From NCBI RefSeq assembly GCF_019402665.1, contig NZ_VSST01000039.1, positions 1-64,000 on the forward strand: a DNA stretch of 64,000 bases. The letters run 5' to 3'. Shown here piece after piece: positions 26,965 through 34,369 of the stretch. How positions within the stretch are numbered: the stretch's first letter is position 1; each line of letters starts with the position of its first letter. Under the pieces are notes generated by a model, which worked only from the letters and a program-made list of their open reading frames with translations, made no database searches and was not told where the DNA came from. The stretch comes from Bradyrhizobium canariense (GTDB lineage: Bacteria; Pseudomonadota; Alphaproteobacteria; Rhizobiales; Xanthobacteraceae). A program made the position numbers and the translations under genes.

Positions 26965-27597
26965 ATGAGCGTTCCCTTTCCGGCGATGAAGCGGCCACTG
27001 GTCGCGATCCTGCGCGGCGTGAAGCCCGAGGAAACGCAGGCTATCGTCGGCGTGCTGATCGAAGCCGGCATGACCGCAATCGAGATTCCGCTGAACTCGC
27101 CCGACCCGTTCCGCTCCATCGCAACGGCCGTGAAACAGGCGCCGGCCGGCGTGCTGATCGGCGCCGGCACGGTGCTGACCACTTCGGATGTCGACCGTCT
27201 CAACGATGTCGGCGGCAAGCTGATGGTCTCGCCGAATGTCGATACGCAGGTGCTCACGCGTGCGCATCAGTACGCCATGGTGACATTGCCGGGCGTGTTT
27301 TCGCCGACCGAGGCACTGCTTGCCGCGCGCTCCGGCGCGTCGGGCCTGAAATTCTTTCCCGCCAGCGTGCTCGGCGCGTCCGGTATTGCCGCGATCCGCG
27401 CCGTGCTGCCTGCCGGCGTGATGATCGCCGCCGTCGGCGGCGTCTCCGAGCAGAATTTCGCGGAGTACATCAAGGGCGGCGTCACTGCGTTCGGGCTCGG
27501 CTCCAGCCTCTACAAGTCCGGCATGACGGCAACGGACGTTGCCGCTCGCGCAAAGGAGACGATTGCGGCCTACGATCGGGCGATTGCGAAAGAGTGA
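26965..27597 (+). CDS. dgoA: 2-dehydro-3-deoxy-6-phosphogalactonate aldolase
   Basis: A 210-residue class I aldolase of the KDPG/KDPGal family that splits 2-keto-3-deoxy-6-phosphogalactonate into pyruvate and glyceraldehyde-3-phosphate. The catalytic Glu lies in AIEIPLNSPDP and the Schiff-base Lys in SGLKFFPASVLG; the phosphate-binding AVGGVSEQNF segment follows. It forms an operon with dgoK. ATG 26965 gives the conserved family N-terminus (FPAMKRPLVAILRG). The dehydratase and dehydrogenase steps of the pathway are not in the window. Confidence 0.93.
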   Translation: MSVPFPAMKRPLVAILRGVKPEETQAIVGVLIEAGMTAIEIPLNSPDPFRSIATAVKQAPAGVLIGAGTVLTTSDVDRLNDVGGKLMVSPNVDTQVLTRAHQYAMVTLPGVFSPTEALLAARSGASGLKFFPASVLGASGIAAIRAVLPAGVMIAAVGGVSEQNFAEYIKGGVTAFGLGSSLYKSGMTATDVAARAKETIAAYDRAIAKE

Positions 27598-27677
27598 GAT
27601 CGCAATAAACAAGCCGTGATCCCGTCACGGTCGCGCGTTATCCTATCTTGCTGGACCAGCGGGATCAGGAGACCGAC

Positions 27678-29414
27678 ATGGCGATCAACAACGTGGCCGA
27701 TCTGTTCGTGGCAACGCTCGAACAGGCCGGCGTCAAGCGCATCTACGGCATCGTCGGCGACAGCCTGAATGCGCTGACCGAAGCGCTGCGGCGGCGCGGA
27801 ACGATCGAGTGGATCCATGTCCGGCATGAAGAGGTTGCGGCCTTTGCCGCGGCCGGCGAAGCGGAGATGACGGGCAGTCTTGCGGTGTGCGCGGGCTCGT
27901 GCGGTCCCGGCAATCTGCATCTGATCAACGGCCTGTTCGATGCCCATCGCAGTCGGGTTCCCGTGCTGGCGATCGCCGCACAGATCCCGACCGCCGAGAT
28001 CGGCAGCGGCTATTTCCAGGAGACCCATCCGCAAAACCTGTTCCGCGAGTGCAGCCATTATTGCGAGCTGGTCTCCGATCCGAGTCAGCTGCCCTACGTG
28101 CTGGAAAACGCCATCCGTGCGGCTGTCGGCATGCGCGGCGTTGCCGTCGTCGCCATGCCGGGCGACGTCGCCTTCCGCAGCCCACCGAAGCGCGCGCTGT
28201 CGACGGCGCGTGGCCTTGCGCTGTCGGCGCCGAAGGTCGTGCCGCAGGCCGATGAGCTGAAGGCGCTCGCGGACCTCTTGAACGGCGCCGAACGCATCAC
28301 CCTGTTCTGCGGCCGCGGCTGCGCTGGCGCGCATGCGCCGCTGATGCAGCTTGCGGAAGCCTTGAAGAGCCCGATCGTGCATGCGCTGGGCGGCAAAGAA
28401 CATGTCGAATACGACAATCCCTACGACGTCGGCATGACCGGCTTCATCGGCTTCTCCTCCGGCTATGCCGCCATGCACGCCTGCGACGCGCTCGTGATGC
28501 TCGGCACTGATTTTCCCTACAAGCAGTTCTTCCCGACCGATGCGAAGATCGCGCAGATCGACATCCGTCCGGAAAATCTCGGGCGGCGCTGCAAGATCGA
28601 TCTCGGTCTTGTCGGCGACGTCAAGCTCACCATCGAGGCGCTGCTGCCGCTGCTCGAGGCCAAGACGCGGCGCAAGCATCTCGACGATGCGATCGCGCAT
28701 TACAAGAAGGCACGCGAGGGCCTGGACTCGCTCGCGAAGGGCACGCCCGGAGCCAAGCCGATCCATCCGCAATATCTCGCAAAGGTCATCAGCGACCATG
28801 CCAGCGATGATGCGGTGTTCACCGCCGATGTCGGCACGCCGACGGTGTGGGCCGCGCGCTATCTCGACATGAACGGCCGCCGCCGGCTGATCGGCTCGTT
28901 CGTGCACGGCTCGATGGCCAACGCAATGCCGCAGGCGATCGGCGCGCAGGCCGCGCAGCCCGGCCGCCAGGTGATCTCGCTCTCAGGCGACGGCGGCTTC
29001 ACCATGCTGATGGGCGATCTGATCACGCTGACCCAGATGAAGCTGCCGGTGAAGGTGGTCATCTTCAACAACGGCGTGCTCGGCTTCGTCGCACTGGAGA
29101 TGAAGGCGGCCGGCTTCGTCGACACCAATGTCGATCTGGAAAACCCGGACTTCGCGGCGATGGCGCGCGCGATGGGCATCCTTGCAAGGCGCGTCGAGGA
29201 TCCCGGCGAGCTCCCGGGCGCCATGAAAGAGATGCTGGCCCACGACGGGCCGGCGCTGCTCGATGTCGTCACCGCCAAGCAAGAGCTGTCGATGCCGCCG
29301 ACCATCACGCCCGAACAGATCAAGGGCTTCAGCCTCTGGGTCTTGCGCGCCGTGATGAACGGCCGCGGCGACGAGGTCGTCGATCTCGCCAAGACCAATC
29401 TGCTGCCGCGCTAA
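27678..29414 (+). CDS. poxB: pyruvate dehydrogenase (quinone), PoxB-like ThDP enzyme
   Basis: A 578-residue thiamine-diphosphate enzyme that most resembles PoxB, which oxidatively decarboxylates pyruvate to acetate and passes electrons to ubiquinone. The PYR domain shows the catalytic Glu in VRHEEVAAFAAAGEAE. The central FAD-type domain contains GRGCAGAHAPL and GTDFPYKQFFP. The PP domain has the ThDP motif SLSGDGGFTMLMGDL through to FNNGVLGFV. The length is close to the E. coli enzyme. A GGAG ribosome site precedes ATG 27678. Other ThDP oxidases are possible, but the PoxB words are strong. Confidence 0.85.
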   Translation: MAINNVADLFVATLEQAGVKRIYGIVGDSLNALTEALRRRGTIEWIHVRHEEVAAFAAAGEAEMTGSLAVCAGSCGPGNLHLINGLFDAHRSRVPVLAIAAQIPTAEIGSGYFQETHPQNLFRECSHYCELVSDPSQLPYVLENAIRAAVGMRGVAVVAMPGDVAFRSPPKRALSTARGLALSAPKVVPQADELKALADLLNGAERITLFCGRGCAGAHAPLMQLAEALKSPIVHALGGKEHVEYDNPYDVGMTGFIGFSSGYAAMHACDALVMLGTDFPYKQFFPTDAKIAQIDIRPENLGRRCKIDLGLVGDVKLTIEALLPLLEAKTRRKHLDDAIAHYKKAREGLDSLAKGTPGAKPIHPQYLAKVISDHASDDAVFTADVGTPTVWAARYLDMNGRRRLIGSFVHGSMANAMPQAIGAQAAQPGRQVISLSGDGGFTMLMGDLITLTQMKLPVKVVIFNNGVLGFVALEMKAAGFVDTNVDLENPDFAAMARAMGILARRVEDPGELPGAMKEMLAHDGPALLDVVTAKQELSMPPTITPEQIKGFSLWVLRAVMNGRGDEVVDLAKTNLLPR

Positions 29415-29776
29415 CCGCGCTTGACCGACGGTACGGGCAGCCGCTCATGGCGGCGCTGGAAGCGTTGCCAGTGCAGCACGATGCCGATCAGCAGCGCCGG
29501 CACGAAGCCGAGCGCGATCAGGAAGTGCGGCAGCTGCGCCGGTGAGATGAACGCGATGGCGATGTCGGAGATCAGCCAGAGCGCGGCGAACATCACCGCG
29601 AAATCGGTGCGCGGGCAGCGCAGATAGTAGAACACGGCAGTGATGACGACGGCGGGTCCGATGGCGATGCCGATCATCACCGTCGTCAGCTCCTTCGGCG
29701 TCAGCGCGTCGAGCACCATCGCTGCCAGCAGCCAGAGCGCGGCGAACATGGCGACGATGTCGAGCGGATGCCGCAA
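29411..29776 (-). CDS. four-helix membrane protein made of a tandem duplication
   Basis: A 121-residue integral membrane protein of unknown function. Two homologous halves are visible: residues about 6-54 and 58-106, each beginning with D-x3-MFAALWL, then a helix ending in TPKEL or SPAQL, then a second helix ending at a positively charged turn. The offset is 52 residues. The tail is basic (QRFQRRHERL) and probably cytoplasmic. The stop overlaps the poxB stop by 4 bp on the opposite strand. Confidence 0.72.
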   Translation of the reverse strand: MRHPLDIVAMFAALWLLAAMVLDALTPKELTTVMIGIAIGPAVVITAVFYYLRCPRTDFAVMFAALWLISDIAIAFISPAQLPHFLIALGFVPALLIGIVLHWQRFQRRHERLPVPSVKRG

Positions 29777-29844
29777 CCCAATACCTCTCGCAGAAAACGC
29801 ACTATCGTTGTGGCCCGGACCTTGGCCGTCAAGGGAAAATGCGC

Positions 29845-30753
29845 CTATTCCTCGTCGTTTCCGGGCGTCGGCCGCAGCATGAAATGGCCGAAGGCGGTGG
29901 CGATCGGCTTGTTCGCATCGTCCTGCCAGGCTCGCGCCTCGAAGGCGACGATGCGCCGGCCCTGCTTCACGATCGAGACGTTGGCGAAGGTGTCGAGCGC
30001 GCGGCCGGAGCGCAGATAGTTGACGGTCAGTCCGATCGGCTTGGGCAGTGCGGCGGCGCCGAGCTCGCGCGCCACTCCGAAGATCGCGGTGGTCTCGAGG
30101 AAGGCGCCGGTCATGCCGCCATGGATCGCGGGCAGGATCGGGTTGCCGATGATCTTTGGCGAGAACGGCATCGTCAGGGTGTCGTCGCCGTTGACGCGAA
30201 TGCCGAGGCAGCGCGCGAACGGGCTGTTGGCGAACGGACCGTCCGGATTGTCCGGCGCCTCCAGCGACGGGATGCTGGGCAAATCCATCCTGCGGTCCAC
30301 GAGCATGTTGGTGCGGTTGGCGCCGATCATGAAACAGGCGGTCGCGGTCGCGACCGGATCGTCCTCGGACTCCTGATAGGCGGTCGATCGCACGAAGGCT
30401 ATCGACCGCGTGGTGCGGTAGCAGACCGAATGCGCCTTGATGTCGAGCCCGGGCGTTGCCGGCTTCTGATAGTCGATGCGCAAATCAAGCGTCGCGATCG
30501 CGCTTGTGCCGTCGAGCGCGAGTTGCACCGCCATGCCGCAGCTCTCGTCCAGCATCGCGGTGACGACGCCGCCATGCAGGACGCCGGTCTCCGTGTCGCC
30601 GACGAAGACGGGCCGGTAGGGCAGGCTGGACCAGGCCTCGCGAGGTGCGAAGCGGTCGAGCTGGAGTCCGCTGATCTGGCCGTAATCGGAGCGGCGGCCC
30701 TTGATCGCCTCGGCGAGGTCCTCGAACGAAAGTGTGGTCGGTGAGCTGGACAT
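29845..30753 (-). CDS. double-hotdog acyl-CoA thioesterase family protein
   Basis: 302 residues with two hotdog domains in tandem. The first (about 40-150) has the active-site helix HGGVVTAMLDESCGMA and the second (about 200-295) has HGGMTGAFLETTAIFG. Both match the PaaI/thioesterase 4HBT pattern, including an acidic residue in the central helix. It should hydrolyse an acyl-CoA thioester; chain or ring specificity is not visible. It is divergent from the small hypothetical gene at 30904. Confidence 0.85.
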   Translation of the reverse strand: MSSSPTTLSFEDLAEAIKGRRSDYGQISGLQLDRFAPREAWSSLPYRPVFVGDTETGVLHGGVVTAMLDESCGMAVQLALDGTSAIATLDLRIDYQKPATPGLDIKAHSVCYRTTRSIAFVRSTAYQESEDDPVATATACFMIGANRTNMLVDRRMDLPSIPSLEAPDNPDGPFANSPFARCLGIRVNGDDTLTMPFSPKIIGNPILPAIHGGMTGAFLETTAIFGVARELGAAALPKPIGLTVNYLRSGRALDTFANVSIVKQGRRIVAFEARAWQDDANKPIATAFGHFMLRPTPGNDEE

Positions 30754-30903
30754 GAGGACGATCTAAACCAGCGGCGGGCGCGGTGCAAAACCCCGGATGG
30801 GCGTCCCGCGGCAGGAGTTCCGAGGCCGGTTTGGCCTCGACAGGGCCGGCCGAAGCAACGATGGTGGGCGCCTCGTTCGTTCGACCAGCCGCAAGGAGTG
30901 CCC

Positions 30904-31224
30904 ATGGCCGATCCCGAAATGCCCGCCACCAGCCAGGGGCCCGTCATCATTTCGACCTCGAGCTCGGAGCGGGCGCCGATCATCTATTTCGACGGTGCGT
31001 CCTGCTTCGGCCACCACAACGGCGCTATCCAGATCGAGCTTGCTGCGAACCTTCTGATGCCGGTCGGCGCCGCCGTCAGGGTCGACGTGGTCCAGACCGC
31101 GCATCTGCGCTGCAGCGTGGCCGCCGCGCTGGCCCTGCGCGAAGCGCTCGACAAGGCATTGGCGATGTACCAGCAGGGTCAGCAGGAGCCCCGGCCGGAG
31201 GAAATTCCGACGGTGAAGAACTGA
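30904..31224 (+). CDS. conserved hypothetical protein, 106 residues
   Basis: Unrecognised. Soluble, no signal peptide. The N-terminal 20 residues are low-complexity, then an alpha/beta core follows (APIIYFDGASCFGHHNGAI; IELAANLLMPVGAAVRVD; TAHLRCSVAAALALREALDK). An AAGGAG ribosome site lies 6 bp before ATG 30904, a strong start. The overall look (beta strands, then one long helix) resembles small phage or plasmid regulators, but no motif supports that. It is separate from both neighbours. Confidence 0.7.
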   Translation: MADPEMPATSQGPVIISTSSSERAPIIYFDGASCFGHHNGAIQIELAANLLMPVGAAVRVDVVQTAHLRCSVAAALALREALDKALAMYQQGQQEPRPEEIPTVKN

Positions 31225-31262
31225 GGCAAGCGGCGGATCGCAAGTTAATGCGATCAACTCGC

Positions 31263-32732
31263 TCAGCTCACATGCACCTTCGGCTTCCTGCCATCGTTCC
31301 ACTTGCCGTCGAGCGCGCGCTCGATCTGGGCGGCGAGTTGCAGCAGCAGGCCGTCATTGGCCTGTTTCGCAATCGCCTGGATGCCGAGCGGCAGGCCGTG
31401 GTCCTGCGTGGCCATCGGCATCGAGATCGCCGGCATGCCGCAGAGATTGGCGAGCGGCGTGAAGGCGAAGAAGCGCCAGAGATTGCCGAACCAGTCGAGC
31501 ACGTCAGGATTGTCGGAGATGGTGAGATATTCCCGGGTGCCGACCTTCGGCGTCGGCAGCGCGGTGATCGGCGTCAGGATCACGTCCCACTGCTCGAAGA
31601 AGGCGCCGAAGGCGCGTGAGGTCGTGTTGAACACGCCTTGCATCTTCGCCCGCTCGGCGAAGCTCGTATGCCGGCCGGCTTCCCAGATCCGGATGTTCAT
31701 GGGCTCGATGAGGTCTTCCGGGGGCCGCTCCAGCCCGCGCGCGGCGAGCATGTTGGAGATTACCACGGCAAAATTCGAGATATAGCAGGTGGTCTGCGCC
31801 TCGAACGCGGCGCGGAAGTCGAGCTCGGGCAGGCCGTAGTCGACGTGATGGCCGAGGCCTTCGAGGAAGCGGCCGGCCTTTGCCAGCTCGGCCGCGATCT
31901 CTGGCGTCGCGGTGTAGTCGCCCCAGCTGTGCGACAGCGCGATGCGAAGTTTTGACGGATCGCGTTTGATCATCTCGGAGTATGGTTGCGCCGTGGTCCA
32001 GAACGGCATGAACTCGCCCGGCGCCGCTCCCCTGGCATGGTCGACGAAGGCGGCGGTGTCGCGCACCGAGCGCGACTGGCAACCCTGGATCGAGACGAGG
32101 CCGGTGAGATCCGACATGTGCGGTGCCAGCGAGAACACGCCGCGCGAGACTTTCAGGCCGATATTGCCGTTGACGCCGGCGGGAATGCGGATAGAGCCGC
32201 CGCCGTCAGTCGCATGCGCGATTGGCACCACGCCCGCGGCCACCATCGCGGCGCTTCCCGCCGACGAGCCGCAGGTGGTGTAGTCGGTGTCCCAGGGATT
32301 GCGCGTGACATAGACGGCCGGATTGTCGGCCGAACTGCAGACGCCGAATTCCGGAGTCGTGGTGCGTCCGATCAGGTTCAGTCCGGCCTGGCGGAATTTG
32401 CCGGTCAGGAACGTGTCGGCGCTGGCGCGATTGCCGCGCATCAGCAGCGAGCCCATTTCCTGGAGCCGGCCCTTCATGGTCGGCCCCAGATCCTTCATCA
32501 GGAACGGCAGACCGGCGAACGGGCCGGCGAGATTGGCGCCGTCCTTGGCCGGATCGGCGATCACGTCATCGAACAGCTCGACCACGCCCGACAGTGCCGG
32601 ATTGACCTTGGCAACGCCCGCAGCGGCCTGACGCGCCAACTCCTTTGCCGTGAGCTCGCCCTTGCGGACGCGCGCGGCCAGTCCCACGCCATCGTGCTGC
32701 GCCCATTCGTTCCAGCTCATCGGGAAAGTCAT
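31263..32732 (-). CDS. amidase signature (AS) family hydrolase
   Basis: 489 residues. The Ser-cisSer-Lys triad elements are in order: Lys in GLPFLMKDLGP, cis-Ser in TTCGSSAGSAAMVAAG and the nucleophile in DGGGSIRIPAG. The first Gly of the usual GGSS-GGS-A motif is Cys here, which is tolerated. AS enzymes hydrolyse amides, biuret, allophanate or carbamates. It lies downstream of a cyanuric acid hydrolase/barbiturase-family gene on the same strand (125 bp gap), so a role on ring-opening products is plausible but unproven. The start ATG 32732 is preferred to TTG 32741. Confidence 0.88.
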   Translation of the reverse strand: MTFPMSWNEWAQHDGVGLAARVRKGELTAKELARQAAAGVAKVNPALSGVVELFDDVIADPAKDGANLAGPFAGLPFLMKDLGPTMKGRLQEMGSLLMRGNRASADTFLTGKFRQAGLNLIGRTTTPEFGVCSSADNPAVYVTRNPWDTDYTTCGSSAGSAAMVAAGVVPIAHATDGGGSIRIPAGVNGNIGLKVSRGVFSLAPHMSDLTGLVSIQGCQSRSVRDTAAFVDHARGAAPGEFMPFWTTAQPYSEMIKRDPSKLRIALSHSWGDYTATPEIAAELAKAGRFLEGLGHHVDYGLPELDFRAAFEAQTTCYISNFAVVISNMLAARGLERPPEDLIEPMNIRIWEAGRHTSFAERAKMQGVFNTTSRAFGAFFEQWDVILTPITALPTPKVGTREYLTISDNPDVLDWFGNLWRFFAFTPLANLCGMPAISMPMATQDHGLPLGIQAIAKQANDGLLLQLAAQIERALDGKWNDGRKPKVHVS

Positions 32733-32857
32733 GCGATCCAAACCTCTTCGTGCGGCGCCACCTTAGTTTCGCACGGGAACATTTTAATCAACTGAGGCGG
32801 CGCGAAGGGCAGGGTTGCGCGGGATGGAGAGGTAATCCTCCATTGCATGCGCACGCA

Positions 32858-33970
32858 TCAATCCGAGAGCTTTGCGATCACCGCGACCGGCCCGCCGCCA
32901 GCGGGGCCCTGGTGCTCGGCGCCGCCGGAGACGTAGACCGCCCCGGTGCCGGCGAGGCCGGCAATCAGGCCGCCGACGGCAGCCCGGGCGTGGCGCGTCG
33001 AGCTGATATCGGTATCTTCCAGCATGGTGTGGCGGAGGCCGCGCACGCTGCCATCAGGCGAGGCCTCGGCCTTGGCGAAGATGTTGACGAGCTCGCGGCC
33101 GGTCGTCGTCTGCGGCGCGGCACAGAGCCCAACGCTCTCCAGCGCCGCGAGCACGGCGGCAGCGTCGATCGCATCGCTCATCACGGCATGCCCGATCTCG
33201 AATTCGCTCGTCGAGGAGATCGAATTGCCGAGCACGATGACGACGTTGTGCATCAGCTCGATTCCGGACGAGGTCGAGGCGACGTTCGAAAACAGATCGT
33301 AGCGCCGCAGCACGTCGTCGTCTCGTAGGTCGGTTGCGATCTCGCCGAGCGCGACTGCAACCCCGAGCGCGGAGGCGCCGCGCGAATAGGCCATCGAACT
33401 GTAGGCGCTGGTCGTCGCCGTCTTGTGGCCGCGCGCATTCGCCGCTTCGACGCGCTCGCTGGTGAGCAGCGGGCATTTGATCTGCACGAAATGGACGTCG
33501 GCGGGATCGGCGATCCCGGCATCCGCCATCGCGGCCTTCACGGCCTTGGCTGTCTCCGTGATCTGAGCGGAGCGGCCGAGCTCTTCAGGGAGAAAATCCC
33601 GCGTGTGCGCCATGCCGATGCTCAGGCGCTTGCCCGAGATGCCCGGCGGGCGCTGCTGGACGTCCTGGCGCGTGAACACCGTGATGTGCGGGCTAAGCAC
33701 GCCCTCGGTGCCGCCGGACATCACGAAAGCGATGCGCTGCTCGACCTCCTGCGGCGACAGGCCGAGCTGCGGCGCCAGCGCCGTGCACAGCGCGGCAACG
33801 GCATATTCCCGGGTAAAGTCGTTGACGCCGCCATTGCCTTCGGTCTTGCCGAGGATGGCCAGGATGGATGCCGGATCGATCGCGCCGGAGCCGATCATGC
33901 TCATCAATCCGGAGACGTCGCCGGGGCCTTTGGTGGCGACCTTGAAGACGCCGACCGATGTCGTCCGCAT
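32858..33970 (-). CDS. ring-opening amidohydrolase (cyanuric acid hydrolase/barbiturase family)
   Basis: 370 residues, the normal length of AtzD/TrzD-type proteins, which have a unique three-fold repeated fold and open s-triazine or pyrimidine rings. Serine motifs of all three repeats are present: FVMSGGTEGVLSPHI, TSAYSSMAYSRGASALGVAV and VYVSGGAEHQGPAGGGP. The paired lysines lie in GKTEGNGG, QIKCPLLTSER and FAKAEASPDG. Cyanuric acid versus barbituric acid preference cannot be told from sequence. A GAGG ribosome site supports ATG 33970. An amidase gene follows downstream. Confidence 0.88.
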   Translation of the reverse strand: MRTTSVGVFKVATKGPGDVSGLMSMIGSGAIDPASILAILGKTEGNGGVNDFTREYAVAALCTALAPQLGLSPQEVEQRIAFVMSGGTEGVLSPHITVFTRQDVQQRPPGISGKRLSIGMAHTRDFLPEELGRSAQITETAKAVKAAMADAGIADPADVHFVQIKCPLLTSERVEAANARGHKTATTSAYSSMAYSRGASALGVAVALGEIATDLRDDDVLRRYDLFSNVASTSSGIELMHNVVIVLGNSISSTSEFEIGHAVMSDAIDAAAVLAALESVGLCAAPQTTTGRELVNIFAKAEASPDGSVRGLRHTMLEDTDISSTRHARAAVGGLIAGLAGTGAVYVSGGAEHQGPAGGGPVAVIAKLSD

Positions 33971-34052
33971 GATAGTCCTCACATGGGGTTCAGGAGCCCG
34001 GCCGACAAAACAGCCGCTGAACCGGGGCGCCTGTCAAGGTGTCGAGGCAATC

Positions 34053-34187
34053 CCATCGTCGTCCTGGCGAGCGCCAGGACGCATGACCCAGGGGGCATTT
34101 GGCGAAGTCTCGTCGTTCGGTACGCCTACCGCCTACAATCGATGAATCACGCGCTATGGGTCCTGGCCTTCGCCAGGACGACGATGG
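34053..34187. repeat. large intergenic inverted repeat, family A
   Basis: The arms CCATCGTCGTCCTGGC and GCCAGGACGACGATGG pair perfectly at the outer ends; the element spans 135 bp and shares wording with 2166-2301. It occupies the divergent 400-bp gap between the ring-opening amidohydrolase (minus) and tex (plus), which must also hold both promoters; no other feature is seen there. Confidence 0.8.
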
Positions 34188-34369
34188 AGTATGTGCGTCG
34201 TCCTCGCCGCCCCTCACGATTGTGGCGAGATCGCATCGGTTCGACAAAAAATCCCTTGTCGACGATCGTCCGCCGCACCTTGATGAATCAACCCCGATTG
34301 GTCCATAAGCGGCGTCCCGCAGCCGGTGGTTCGCCTCCGCGATGCGTGCTTGGATAGAGGGGTTCTCGC

